Translations under genes and position numbers: made by a program
Origin: Gorsachius magnificus
Taxonomy: Eukaryota; Chordata; Aves; Pelecaniformes; Ardeidae
Reading direction: 5' to 3'
Assembly (NCBI GenBank): GCA_034008185.1
Contig: CM067083.1
Location: 62,001-126,000 of the forward strand
Length of the DNA: 64,000 nt
Part shown: piece by piece, positions 49,601 to 61,845 of the stretch
Layout of the letters: each line of letters opens with the position of its first letter
Numbering within the stretch: position 1 is the first letter of the stretch
Notes under the pieces: model-generated
What the model was told of the DNA's origin: nothing
What the model saw: the letters and a program-made list of their open reading frames with translations, nothing else
Databases searched by the model: none

Positions 49601-52600
49601 ACTGTGAGCACAGGAGCTCAGAAGATTCTGAAATTTGGTAAAAAAGCCTAAGAAAAATGTGTTCTTGATCTGTCAAATTAGGGTAGAAATCAGTCAAGCA
49701 GCCTTCTCATGAGACGAGTGGCATTTCCTGCAAGAGGCAATGGAATAGGTTTTCTCAGGATATGGGACAACGTGTAAGTTCACAGTAAAAAAGGCTAGCA
49801 CAACATTCAAAACTCACAGTCAGGGAGGACATAATTTCAGTTTTTGCACAGAGCAGAAAAAGGCCCTCAGCTGGAATCTTCTTAATTATAGAAGGAAAAG
49901 CTCAGTTCTTTGTTCGTTTAAGAATAGGAAACGCTTCTTCCCCAGGAGAGAACTGTTTGCAGACAAAGTGCTCCCCCATACTGCAGGGAGGAAAAATCCA
50001 CATTCCCAAACTCTCCTTTGAGGTTTGGCTTGTGTCTAGTGGCTGAAGCAAGCCAGAAGAACGCTCCGCTTTGACTGATCACACGTGAAAGGTTTGCAAG
50101 TTCAAAATCTACTCTGTCTGAATGTGAACGGAGGCTATGTCCCTGCGTCTTGTGTAGCAAATACAAAGATGCTGCTACGAGCTCCAGCTATTCCCATGCA
50201 GCTCCTGCAGGCAATAAGTAACTGGGGCTGAAGCTAAACAGCAGAGGGAAAACAATGGAACTAAAATAAAAGCGATTCCATTCTTCAGTTCTTTTCTGGC
50301 AGTCGCTGAAGGGAAAAACAAGGAGCTATTGCCAAAACCCAAACTGGTTTTGCTCCAAGGTCCAAATATGAAAGAAATTACCTCATTCAGGAATATTAGA
50401 AGGACTCTGCTGTGTTTCCAGTCCCTTGGCTGAAAAAGCTGCAGGTCCTCTGTCTATTTGGGGATCCTTTTCCTGCAGCGTCCCTGTCTGGCAGTGGAAA
50501 TTCAGTGTAAATCCTGCATTCCCCGGGTCTTGCCATGAGACAGCGGTCTCAACAAACTGGAACTTCAGACATGTGCTGCATTCCTGCAGGTTTCAATGGA
50601 ATTTCCTTCCTGGAGCTTTTTTGAGACTCCTGAGAAAACATCCTTGGTTTGCTCTGTGCCACACAATTCACTTTGCAGAGGGTACACACCCTGGAGTACT
50701 CAACACGGACATAGACAGTCAAGGAGAGAATTCCTGTATTGTTAGGAGCTTTGGAAGGGACCAGATACTTTGCTCTACGTGCTTTTGCTCTACTACAGTA
50801 TAACCATCCCAGTCTCCCTGTCACAAAACTTGGGAGCAAATGCACTCAATACATGCAAACTATTCCAGGAAGCTGGGACTAGGTAGCTTCAGCATGCACC
50901 TGCTGCTATGCCCATCCACATGTTTTTGGGATCAGCAAATAAATTAATCCATTAATACCTGCCAAGCTGCATACTGCTGCTGCAGTGATACCAGCACATC
51001 AGGTTGCAGATGCTAATGTCACAGCTGGAAAGAGTCTGGCCCCCAGAGCAGGACGAGGAGTAACAGCTACAGAAGTGAAGGGTGACGCTGTGGGAAGCAG
51101 GGACCCCTGCAGACACCCAGAGTCACCACCATGTTGCTGTCCTAGACCTTAATGTTTGCCCGATGACTGACAGATCCATTGACCCTATCCTCCCTCTTCC
51201 CTCTGAGGCTTTAAGGTGGTCTGTATGCAGATACCTGGGCCAGAGTGGGGCAGGGAACAGATACAAGGATGTTGGCTGTGAGGAGATGAAGGCCAGCTTT
51301 GTCTTAATGTCGTAAGATTCATCATAGTGCCTTGGAATTAAAACAGTGAAGAGCAAACTGGTCAGCCAGGGGCAAAGCAGTGACGCTTGCCGTCCCGATG
51401 TGTGTTTCTCGAGTGTCCGCTTTCCTCTGGAATCTCTGATGTCTAAGGTGGCTCACACTGGGGTTACTCCTCCTCTCTCTAGCTACCTGTTTGCATGAAA
51501 GGAACGTAATGTCTCCAAGACCTCTAACTTACTGTCAAATTTTGCTGAAACTGGCTGAAGTTATCAGGCAGAGGAAAGATGGATAAACATGTGATTATAC
51601 TCCCAAATGCTGATGTGAACAAATGAACCTGGCTGTTTATCCTTAGGCTAAAATCCCTGGTCCTGGTTTACAGCTTCACATCCAAAAAAAAATTCCAGAG
51701 GGAAGCAATTGGATGGGAGACACAGAGCAAATGTCCTTCCACTCCAGATTTGCCAGGGCCACTGGGGAAGGATTCTTACAGGATTACAGAGTCAGCAATG
51801 TGTCCAGGACTCAGAGCTGGAAGAGATGAGAAAGTGAACTCTTTCAAAGGTCTCTCTAGGTCCATAGGGATGCTGCTTTTTCTCCGCAAGTCCTGCTGGC
51901 GTGCTAGATTAGCTAGGTCAGAGCCGCAGCAGCAGGGTGGCCAAGTGACCTCTGAGTAGCAGAGATAGGAAGCTCCAGTGGGAAGCACAGCGGAAGGCAG
52001 AGTTAGTGCCTGGACATTAATGGGTGTCCAGAAATAACAAGGACTCTTAAAACAATAAACATATAGTTGGGCTGTAGGCTAGACATTGTAGAAACAGAAG
52101 GGATCTGCTGTGGAAGCTGTCTGATACTGAACAGATCTGCCCTTTGATGGGAAAAGCATCAGTGGCCTGGCCCGAACCAAGAACTGAGGGACTGACAAGA
52201 GAGTTGAAGGCAAAGGGTGAGGGCAGAGGAGGACCTTTTCTTCTCTGCACCAACACTAACATTTTCCTGGAGAAGGATGAGACGGAGCATTCTCTGGCTT
52301 GGGTTTGGGCTGACTCCAGTCGGCATTGGAAAGAAGAGAATAAAAATCCAGCATTGCACATTGATGATCATGCTGAGTCAGACCTAGGGTATGGTAACAG
52401 ATACAGGCAGGTGAGGCAGGGTGAATGACAATGGAGACCAGTGCTCTGGAGCATACAGTGGTTTTGCAAAGCATTGCCTGGTGTGCCAGCTTCCTACAGC
52501 ACATCATGGGGGTGCAGCCCCCCTGTTCAGGCTGGGGCTGTGGCTGCCCTGCAGGCTCCACTTGCACTGTACCCACATCCTACAGGAAAATGTTTCATTT

Positions 52601-52857
52601 AAAGTATGAAAACAGAAGAAGAGGAAATTCCTTCTCTAAAACAGGTGACAGATGCTTCCAAGATGCAGCCTGGGAAGCAAAAGATGGTTTTCCGTTCCTT
52701 TCTTGTAACAAAAAATAAATAATAAAATAAATATTAAGCTGAAATATCCATCAACAATGGGCCTGGGAAAGGGGCAGTCAGAAGTGGGAGAGGCACTTAA
52801 TTGAAATGATTGCGATTTAGCAACCCAGTGCCAGGATGTGTCTCAAGAGATTCACAG

Positions 52858-52955
52858 TCTATTTCTCGTTCTGCCACTTACCTACTGCGTGACCTCCAGC
52901 AAGTCCATTAGCCTCTCTTTGACAGGTCCCCTCTTGCTCTTTTCCTGTCTTATGT
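52858..52955 (+). repeat. MIR (core-SINE) relic
   Basis: The plus strand reads 'ttctgccacttacctactg' then 'cgtgacctccagcaagtcc' and 'attagcctctctttg'. This is the diagnostic central and 3' part of the tRNA-derived MIR SINE (ctgccact..ctactg.gtgacct...caagtc..tta.cctctctg). MIR is an ancient amniote family, inactive for over 100 million years, and only scattered copies are recognisable in birds. It is intronic and antisense to SLC24A3. Confidence 0.75.
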
Positions 52956-54689
52956 ATTAGGCCACAAGCTTTATTTTTCCCCCTCAGGCACTACCTCATA
53001 GAATGAACTTGTTTAAACAAGAAGTCCTGATTCTGCGTGGGGCTTCTTGTGGTTGCTGCCAGGCGTATGACAAAACTAGGCAGTAACCGGGACCTTGCGG
53101 GACAGTGCTTTCAATATATCGATGTTTCACTACCAGCCACAAGCTTGCAGGCTGCATCTCATCCAAAGCTCTCTGCTCACCTCCAACCAAAATGCAGCAT
53201 CTGTAAAATGGGCTCTGAAACACCCACCTGCCCTGAGGGAGTTCAAGGAAGGCTCAAACCCAAGCTCATCCTACGAAGGGTGCTACAGCAGCTGAAAGTG
53301 CTGTTAGCAGTGAGACCGCTCGTCACATTCACAATGAAACCCCGTGTGTGAAGCCACTTTACCGCAGGTGGTTGAGAAGGTTCAGCATACACGTAATCAC
53401 AGGACACCACGCTGCCACATGCATGCAGCACAGAGGCAGACAAAGGGAAAGAAAAAGGCAGCAGATCCTCTTCTCCATTTCTGCACAGTAACAGGCCAGA
53501 ACTCTCTACGCCAGCACTAATAGGGAGCTAAATTTGGCCATAGGGGATTCTTAGTCAGGCAGCCTGGAACACGAGATACATAGGGATTTTACAGAGTATG
53601 ATATTAGAGAAATACCATGCTCTGGAGAATGCCCTGAGTGGTTAGACTTCCAGAAAAATAAGGCTGCAGGGGTCTCCTAGGAGGCTCTTCTGCATAAAAG
53701 CTTAACTTTCAAATCACACAGTCTACTTTTTTTGGCTTCCACAAAAGCTATTACTGTCTTAACAGCTTGTTTATTAAAATGCATTTACTCTCTACTTTCA
53801 GCAAAAGCTTAACTTTGCCACAGTCCTCTTATATTAAACATTCTGCAGAGGCAATCACGGTTTTGGATGGCTATGCCAAAGTAACCATGACCAAGCAAGC
53901 TCTTTTTGTCTTTTACAAATCTCTCCTTCCTACACAAGACAGGGGCATGACGATGGCTTTGAGGAGTTCCTCTTTTGGAGGAGATGCTCCAAAGACACGT
54001 TTGGATCCTGCCAAATACCAGAGGAGCAGTATTAAGTCGTGACTATTAGCTCAGAAATAACCTCATGCTTCTGACTCGGTCACATTTAGTGGGCGAGCAG
54101 GTTGGCCTAAGCCTGTGAACGCCCACCCCGTGAGCAGGCCTTACCCGTGCCAGCGGCCCACAGCCCAGCCCTACAGACCTCAGCGAAGAGGAGCACCTCA
54201 TCTTCTGCCCCTGCTGACCTTGGTGCCAGGCCCATCAGCAGGGCTCCCTGAATAACAAACAGCACCTCGCAGGTCTTAACGCTGTCACCAGGCTACACTT
54301 GACCCAGCTAACTCTAGCCTTTTCTGGCAACTTAGTAATACTTAAATAATTAATTACTAATAACAGGGGGGGTGAGGGGGGAGGGCTTGTTTTGTTTTGA
54401 CATCCAATTATCCAAGGATTTGGAGAGAAATCCAGGAACTGCGAGTGAAAACTGAGAAAACTCTGCTAATTGTGGGGCTGTTTCCAAAACTGCTTTTTCT
54501 AACCATGTGATCACACCGTACAATGAACGTTTTGGGTGTGCAAAACAGTAGTGACATTGTTATGCCTCCATGAAAGCTGGCTGCTTCCGTTCAGCCACTT
54601 GTTTTCATCCTTTTCCACAGAAATATAGATGAGCTACAGATAAGCTGCTCATTAAAGAAAGGGATTTTATTCCTACAGCATTGCTTCCT

Positions 54690-55985
54690 TTTGTCACTCC
54701 TATATTCAAGAAGAGGGAAGATCCAAGGAACTCGTCAGCCTGACCTTGATCCCTGGGAAGGTGATGGAGCAAATAATCCTGTGAACCACTGCTAAACATA
54801 TGAAGGACAAGAAGGTGATTGTGAGCAGACATATAGATTTAAGAAGGGGAAATCATGTTTACCCAGCCTGATAGCCTTCTATGATGAGGTGGACTTGTTG
54901 GGTGAGGGGAGAGCAACAGATGTTGTTTATGTTTACTTCAGCAAGGCTTTTGACACTCTCTCATATGTCCTCACGGACAAACAGAGGAAGAACAGACTAC
55001 CTGGGCAGTGGAGTGGCTGAACCACTACACTCAGAGTCCAGCTGGGGGCCAGTCACTAGTGGTTTACCCCAGGGGTCAATACTGCTTAACATCTTTATTA
55101 ATGAACTAGATGGTGGGGCAGAAGGCACCCTCAGCAAGTTTGCAGCTGATACAAAACTGGGAGGGGTGGCTGATGCACCAGAGGGTTGTGCTGCCATCCA
55201 GAGGGACCTGGACAGGCTGGAGAATGTGCAGGCAGCAAACCCATGAACATCAACAAAGGGAAATGAAAAGTCCTGCACCTGGGAAGGAATAACCCCATGC
55301 ATCAGAACACTCTGGGGCTGACCAGCTGGAAAGCAGCTTGGCAGAGAAAGACCTGTTGATCCTGGTGGACACCAAGCTCAAGTACACAATGCACCCTTGT
55401 GGCATGGAGCACCAACAGCATCCTGGGCCGTGTTAGGGGAAGCGTTGCCAGCAGATAGAGGGAGAAGATCCTTCTCTACTCAGCACTGATGAGACGCATC
55501 CGGAGTGCCTGGTCCAGTTCTGTGCTCCCCAATACAAGGAAGATATGGACTTACTGGAATGAGTCCAGTGAAGGCCCGTAAGGATGATTTAAGGGACTGC
55601 GGCATCTGACATACAAAAAGAGGCTGAAAGAGCTGGGACCGTTCAGCCTGGAGAGAAGATCCAGGGGGATCTTATCGATGTGTATAAATACCTGATGGGA
55701 GAGGATAGACAAGGTGCAGCCAGACTCTTCTGAGCAGTATCCATTGAAAGGACAAGAGGCAACAAACACAATTTTAAATACAGAAATTCCATTTAAGCAT
55801 AAGAATGCTTTTTTACTGTGAGAGTGGTCAAACACGGGAACAAGCTCCTTGGAGGTATTCAAGACCCAACTGGAGATGGTCCTAAGCAACCTGCTCTAGC
55901 TGACTCTGCTCTGAGCAGAGGGTTGGGGACTAAAAGATCTCCAGAGGTACTTGCCAACCTCAACAATTCTGTGATTCTCCAGTCT
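54690..55985 (+). repeat. Decayed CR1 LINE, reverse-transcriptase region to 3' end
   Basis: About 1.3 kb of a CR1 retrotransposon in plus orientation, antisense to the surrounding SLC24A3 intron. Frames carry reverse-transcriptase blocks: a SLTLIPGKVMEQIIL block near 54740; [20 protein letters not shown] near 55060-55115; and a TKLGGVAD block near 55150. The downstream RNA-binding end follows ([14 protein letters not shown]). The usual two-aspartate active-site motif before TKLGG reads F-A-A-D here, so the first catalytic Asp is lost, and there are several frameshifts and stops. It ends near 55980 with a 'ttctgtgattctc' tail, typical of the family. It is inactive and 5'-truncated. Confidence 0.9.
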
Positions 55986-56725
55986 TGTAACTTTGCATTC
56001 ACTCAGTGATTGTAATCAAGAACCTTTCCTCTGTCCTACACTGCTGTCCGAGTGTTGTCCAGCTAACAGCAATAGCAACTTTCCTCTGGGACTTTATGGC
56101 ATCCCCTGCTCTTCCTTCTTAGAAGGGACCTTGCAACAACTTTGGGGACAGGGGGAGGTGGATATTCTATCATTTGGGAAGTAAAGAACAGTTTCATTGG
56201 TGTTGGGCAGGTTTTCTCAAACAGGAAAGCTCTGCAGTGTTTCCTGATGATGGTCACACTCTGAAATATCCAGTTATTTAACAGCTTCCTTCATCTTCCA
56301 GTTTGTTAACAGTTCAGTTAAGACTAGAATTTTTCTTACCAAAAGCCCTACAGGTCTGCTCTATTCTTTACTTTCCACCCATGTTTTTATCCCCCCTGTG
56401 TTATTATAACAACAGGATCATTCTCCTTATTTGGGATATATTCAAGTGAGTAAAAATACAGTATACTCTAGTGAGTTAGCTTATTTCAGCACAAGACTGC
56501 TGCCTTTAAGGAAGAAATGGACGTGCTTGTCCTCCAAAGGATGGGGAATGTCCAGTGACAATTAACTGCTGCTTCTCCCAAATCGTAACAGAGCAAAACT
56601 ATTTGTTTCTTCAAATCCGATCCACAGAGTTTTGGACTTTATTTTTTTTCTTAAATAGATCTGTTTTCTTTTCAAAAATTTAAGTAAAGAAATAAATAAG
56701 AAACGTGAACAAATGTAGGACTTAC

Positions 56726-56838
56726 GTATGATCCATAATTCACTGCTAGAGTCTGCAAAGCCCATGGGAGGCCTAGGCCAATTAAAATATCAAAAACATT
56801 GCTTCCGATGGAGTTGGACACAGCCATATCCCCCATAC
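56726..56838 (-). CDS. SLC24A3: SLC24A3 coding exon, second half of the alpha-2 repeat
   Basis: A 113-nt exon: two bases finishing Gly, then 37 codons starting [20 protein letters not shown] and ending [11 protein letters not shown]. The Asp of NVFDI is 27 residues after the Asp of GTSVPD. That matches the spacing of Asp548 and Asp575 in NCKX2, the second being the residue linked to K+ dependence. Both key acidic residues are therefore present. The acceptor is CCTGCAG above 56838 and the donor GTAAGT starts at 56725. The mammalian protein as I recall it has Asp where this has Asn in AVNYGSY. A 13,069-bp intron follows, the largest in the window. Confidence 0.97.
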
Positions 56839-57294
56839 CTGCAGGAATGGAAACCGTGTGCAATCAGACGTGTCTCAGAAAAGTCTTTTAAACAGAAACA
56901 CAATAATTTGATCTAATCCAGACTCCTTAAAACCAGTACTATCTTCCAGTCCTTATGACTGTGGAGAAAAGCTGGAAAGTCACCTGAAAGACCTTTATGC
57001 CATCTTCTAAACAATTCTATACCACCAATATTTAAATTAAGAAAAACTCTGTGACTTTTGGGGAAAGCTTGAAGTTGACAATAGTGCCAAAACTTGTTCC
57101 ACACTGTCATTAAGAACCTGTTAGCTGCTTTGCAATAGCAACATAATTTCCTTCTTTGTTCTTGTTTTAAATTTCCGCCTCAGGAAAAGGGCTCTGTGTG
57201 TTTTCACATTCAGGACACATCTGTGCTACCTAAAGAGGAAGAGGACACAAGGAAGCACTTCCACAGCAGTATGACATCTCTGCGATGAACCTAC

Positions 57295-57409
57295 CTTGCC
57301 TTGCTACGATAAGGCTTGCCATGCAGTCTGGCACACTGGTTCCAGCTGCTAAGAAAGTGATGCCCATGATCACATCTGGAATTCCCAGTGTGTAACCAAT
57401 GATTGTCAC
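57295..57409 (-). CDS. SLC24A3: SLC24A3 coding exon, first half of the alpha-2 ion-binding repeat
   Basis: A 115-nt exon, 38 codons plus one base, reading VTIIGYTLGIPDVIMGITFL then AAGTSVPDCMASLIVARQ. It carries the GTSVPD motif of the alpha-2 repeat. The Asp of that motif corresponds by position to Asp548 of human NCKX2, which mutagenesis has shown to be essential for transport. Here it is intact. The acceptor is TCCTTAG above 57409 and the donor GTAGGT starts at 57294. The exon ends in phase 1, with the Gly codon completed by the next exon, so the repeat is split by a 456-bp intron. Confidence 0.97.
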
Positions 57410-59199
57410 CTAAGGAGAAGAAATAAACCGTCAAGCTGTTTACAAGAATTGAAATTGGAGACCAGCTTGGCCCAATTCTGCAAGATGCTGCGAGGTAGAG
57501 TTTATCGCTCAGTGCAAACTCACACTTTCTTTAAAGAGAGGCAGTGACAGGCTTTTTTGGTATATTCATCAGCTGGCAGAGGACAGCACTGACCTGCTAT
57601 GTACCCTCTTTTGTTAGCTGCTTCACACCTTTCATCCACAATTTTCCTGACACTACTCTGGAAAAGAATCCATATGGTGGCCTGCTAGCCTGTGTAATAG
57701 TCTCCTGATCCTGGCTGAAGTTTGCAGACATTATTATATACAAATAATAGCTAAACAGACACTAAAGCAACCCCATGGTTCATTATACTATGTAAACGCC
57801 ATAAGCAGGGACAAATCCCCAAGTGACTGCAAACAATTCCTACTGGCAGAGCGGAGACACCTTTAATTGCCTCTTTCCTTTGCTATGCAGTCTGTGATAA
57901 GTTAGTGCTCTTCAAACTGATTAATATTTTTTAATTTTGGATGCCTTTGTCTAATGATGCCCATTCCCTATTAGCCACATTTAATTGCTCTTCTGAACTC
58001 CCTGCAGCGTACTCAAGGAAATGTGAACCTTATGCTAGAAGCAGCCCAGTGACCCTGGGGGCTTTGGTATTTCAGCTCTGGAAAGCTGGGATAGCTTTTT
58101 TCTTGAAAAACACCTTATCCTCACAGATGAAAAAGCAGAAGAAAACAAGTAACTTTCTATTTCCTGTTCAGGGTAACATGGGTTATTGAAAACAAAACAA
58201 ACTAAAAACCCATCTTCTGTAACTGCTTTGATTAGTTCGCAGGGAAAAGCCTGGCATTCATGCTGGCATTTAGTACATGAACTAATTGTGAAGGCAGTCA
58301 AGATTTTTTTTGCTGCCTCACCCTTCCCAGCCGGGAAGCAGTGGCCAGTGCTTTAGTGAGGGATCTGGATGCTCTTTGGGTCCCATGCTGAGACAGACCA
58401 TGAACTGTGCACTCCATCGCAAGTGCAGCAGCCCAAACCCAGGCTTCCCTTGTTAGAGCCTCTCCTGATGCTCATGTCCCATCACTGCCTGATACTGCTG
58501 AAGAGTAGAGACCGCCCCAAAGTAAACACAATCCATTCTGTGGTGTTTCTGTAATCCTAATGAGGACAACTTACGCTTTTTACCTACACATACCATGTAA
58601 CGAGGCCTGCAGCAAGCTAACAGGCTCAATGATCCAGCCAGTGCACAAAATTTCTCTCCTGTGAACAGGCCAACTATGCTTCGATTTCCTTGTGTTCACT
58701 TTTATTTACCCCCTTCTACCTTTAGGATAATGAGGTAGAATTAAGCTCCTGTTGGACTAGAGTAGTTATGCAAGAATTTGGCTGAATATTGTGCTTTTAT
58801 TCATGCTGACTTCAAAGTGTTATCATTCACAACTCTGTCTCTCAAGCTTGCTTGCTCCAAGGAAAAGAAAAGCTATTGTGGCTAGATTCTTACTAGCATT
58901 AGGGCCTCTTTACACTGCCCTGCACAACTAGGAGGTGTTAAATTGGTGCAACTATAATTTTTCCCCATATTAAAGAATCTGGGTGAAATTCCAGCCCTGA
59001 ACCAAGTTAAAAGGCCATGGCTACTGGCCCCTAATTTTCTTCTCTCAGTGTGAACAAGTCTAATAGAAATGGAAGCAGACTTACGGCTTCTCATTTAAAA
59101 ATTCAGGTATGTCAAACTTTCTACACACTCCTCTAAGCTCACAAAACCCACTTCTGTTGCCTCTCCCAGGTTGTGGTTTCTGCTTTAGTTAGTACATAC

Positions 59200-59366
59200 C
59201 ATCCACACCATCATGTAGGAGAAAGCTGCAATCCAGAGGGTAGAAGAAGCAAAGGTAACCATAAACCATTTTTCCAAGTGGGGTTTGTTACAGTTGGGCA
59301 CTGTGAAGTACAGGACAAAACTCAATGGCCATGTAAAGAGCCACTTCAAGATTTCTATCTTGCCAG
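59200..59366 (-). CDS. SLC24A3: SLC24A3 coding exon, start of the second membrane domain
   Basis: A 167-nt exon: two bases completing a Thr codon, then 55 codons, GKIEILKWLFTWPLSFVLYF through AAFSYMMVWM. Residues about 7-22 form a hydrophobic transmembrane segment. A short polar loop follows (TVPNCNKPHLEKW), then a second hydrophobic segment (FMVTFASSTLWIAAFSYMMVWM). The acceptor is TTTTACAG above 59366 and the donor GTATGT starts at 59199. In the exchanger family this is the beginning of the C-terminal membrane cluster that carries the alpha-2 repeat. The intron upstream (59367-60975) holds a decayed antisense CR1 copy. Confidence 0.96.
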
Positions 59367-59689
59367 CTGTAAAACAAAAAAGGGAAACAATCACAATTCT
59401 AGTCTGCTTTAGTCCAGAATGTTATTATTTTGTTAATATTAACAAGCCAGATGCCAGGGACACTGCAGCCTCACTGCTGTTCGAACAGATGATGACAAGA
59501 CATGCCTTGTTCAGAAGATCACGGTGTGATGGCAGAGATGGGAGGGCGGGGAGGGGCACAGGGAAGGAGTATGAAGTGCTTCCCTGAGAGTTTGTTAAGT
59601 AATGGGTCAGGGCACAATCTCCTGCTACCCTCCCTGGGTCAGATTCTTAGAGGTACCACATAAAAAGCAAGTTCTAGAAAGAGATCTGA

Positions 59690-60020
59690 TCCATCTCCAA
59701 CCACCTAATGGGATGGTACAGAAAAGACGGAGCCAGGCCCTTCACAGAAATGCACAAGGGAATTCTAAGAGCCAATGGAATCAACTTGCAGCAAGGGAAA
59801 TTCTGAATAGATGCTACCATAAGTTGTGCATTTTTGGTTTTTTCCCACCACGAAGGTAGTCAAACACTGGAACAGGTATGCAAAAAACCTGTGGGATCTC
59901 CATCCTTATAGATAATCAAAACTCAACTGGACACAGCCTTGGGCAAACTGCTCTGAGGAGGGATTTGAACCAGAGATCTCCAGAGGTCTATGCCAACTTT
60001 CCCCATATTATGAATCTAGT
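59690..60020 (+). repeat. Decayed CR1 LINE 3' fragment in an SLC24A3 intron
   Basis: Plus-strand sequence with the order of a CR1 3' end: an 'agacggagccaggcccttc' stretch (about 59725), 'caagggaaattctgaatag', 'ggtagtcaaacactggaaca' (about 59857), then 'gggatctccatccttatag' and 'gatctccagaggtc' near the end. The reading frame is broken, and the tail octamers have degenerated. It is antisense to SLC24A3. The 5' limit is approximate. Confidence 0.75.
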
Positions 60021-60975
60021 GTGATGGTCCGTAGGACATCTAAATTATTCTCTTCAGGCTCATTTTTTTTTCCCTTACTTGAACTACAGCTATGCTGTTT
60101 GAGTGAGATCTGAACAGGAGTTCCCAAAAATGTATCGTACCTGTAAAGGGCAGGACCATTCCCCACAGTATTCTGGCTTGTCTGCAACACAGCAGATCTT
60201 GCCAGCTGTGGCAAGTGTGAGTCAAAGGTAGGGCAGGGGTACATTATAATTGTCCCGGGACTAGAGCCCCGACGGGGTAAGAGGGACTTGGCAAAAAGGA
60301 GATCTCCATCCTGCAGGTGCAGTGGTCAGCAACCCGAGGCACACATGCTTTTTCACAAGTCACGTAGCTGTTCTGGCTTTCTAAGCCCTTCAGAAAGAGC
60401 GAGAAGACACTGTGGCTGCGCCTAGTTAACAGCAGGAAGCAGAGGTGCCCAGGACCTTCTTTTGTCACCGCTCCACATGAGCACCACCACTGCCTTGTTT
60501 CCGCTAGTGCTACACCCGACCACCGAGGTAAGAGCACACCTCATTTCCCAGCAAAGGTAAGGCCTAGATGCAGATGCATCTGACCTGCGTTCAGGCACCT
60601 TGCCAGCAGCCCCACCATCCTCAGCTGCCTCCACAGCCAGCAGAGAGGGCCTCTCCAGAGGGTGATCAAGGTTTTGGGGGTAGGAAACACACCGTGGAGA
60701 TTGCTGCCTCTCCCCTCTGACTGCAGCAGCAGCACTGAGCCAACGCACGAGCTGCAGCAGAGGTGCGTCCAAGCCCAGGAGTCTGCATCCTGAGAAGCTC
60801 CTGCTGCTTCCCAGTTCCTCTCATCTTTTACCTGTGACCAAGAACTACACTGGGAGATGCATGCTGATGGGAGCTCTCGGAGACATTTCTACCTCAACAT
60901 GTCTCTGAGATGCTTTCTGGCATACTCAAACTGAGTTTTGCTTTCTGGAACAACACAAACCCAGGAGCTTCTTAC

Positions 60976-61252
60976 TGGGTAGGTCAAAAGGTGTGTATGG
61001 CCCTTCATGGTCATCATCGTCATCCTCTTCCTCCTCCTCTTCATCGTTTTCGTTGTTCTCGTTATCCTCATTCTCGTTCTCTGTCTCGTTCCCAGCCTCA
61101 GCCATGTCTTCATCCCGCCGTGTGCCATTCACACCCCGCTCAGCAGAGTTGCTGGGGCCTGTCCCATTCTCAACCACGTGCTTGATCGGTATTTTGATTG
61201 CTACTTCTGACTCACCATTGGTGTAAGTCCTGCTATTGATCAGCCTTTGTCT
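60976..61252 (-). CDS. SLC24A3: SLC24A3 coding exon with acidic Glu/Asp/Asn-rich cytosolic stretch
   Basis: A 277-nt exon (92 codons plus one base) that follows a 593-bp intron. It starts RQRLINSRTYTNGESEV and continues through KIPIKHVVENGTG and GVNGTRRDE. A strongly acidic run then follows (about 61015-61085), with NETENENEDNENNEND, six Glu and five Asp, and it closes GPYTPFDLP plus one base. The acceptor is TTACAG just above 61252 and the donor GTAAG starts at 60975. The family has an acidic low-complexity segment in its large cytosolic loop, just before the second membrane domain, so both placement and composition fit. Compared with the mammalian protein as I recall it, the acidic run is slightly longer. 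Its Glu/Asp codon repeat makes slippage length variation plausible. Confidence 0.95.
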
Positions 61253-61845
61253 CTGTAAGTAAAGGCACAAATTCTTGCTGAAAGACAGATTTTTTTTAAA
61301 TTTAATTTTTTAAAGAGAAAGGGAGGAACAGAGAAAGAGAGATGTGCAGAGTTCTTTAAAAATTTGGCTTTAAAAGCAAAAGGGATGAATTTTGATCAGG
61401 TATTACACAGTGCTTGCTTGCAGATGACTAGATAAATCTCACTGATACAACTTTTATAAGAGAAGGACCAGTGGCTGTAGAATTGGCTGCAGGAGTATTC
61501 CAAGACCAGGGCAAGTATTCCATGAGTAGGGTACTCAGTGGAGTACCATATTATTAAATAAGTGCAAGCAATATTAATGTCAGACCAACGCAGGGGGCAC
61601 CTCCTGTGAGCAACAGCTACAGGCAACATAACCACATAATGCCTTGAAGCTTTCTCTGCTAAAATCTCCATGAGGACAGACAGCAAGGGATGGATTAGTA
61701 GAGTCAGTGTCAGAAGGATAAAATCTGGGAAAATACTATCAGGGATTCAGAAAAAACAAAATACTTCCATTTCGACCCAAACACTGCTACTGGAAAAGGC
61801 AAATTCAGAAGCAGAAGGGGCAGCAGGGGGAGAGAAAAGACATAC

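Larger units (their letters stand above)
43657..56725 (-). other. SLC24A3: Large SLC24A3 intron (13 kb)
   Basis: Bounded by a GTAAGT donor at 56725 and a TTTTGCAG acceptor at 43657, both on the minus strand. It contains a decayed CR1 copy (54.7-56.0 kb) and a MIR relic (52.86 kb), both antisense to the gene. Many short open frames occur. The longest on the sense strand (45437-45874, 145 codons) has no recognisable domain. No nested gene is supported. Confidence 0.85.

Noticed and set aside
58866..59060. 'gggtgaaattccagccctg', resembling an old sauropsid interspersed repeat
   Set aside because: Only a short similarity from memory. Family and limits cannot be supported.
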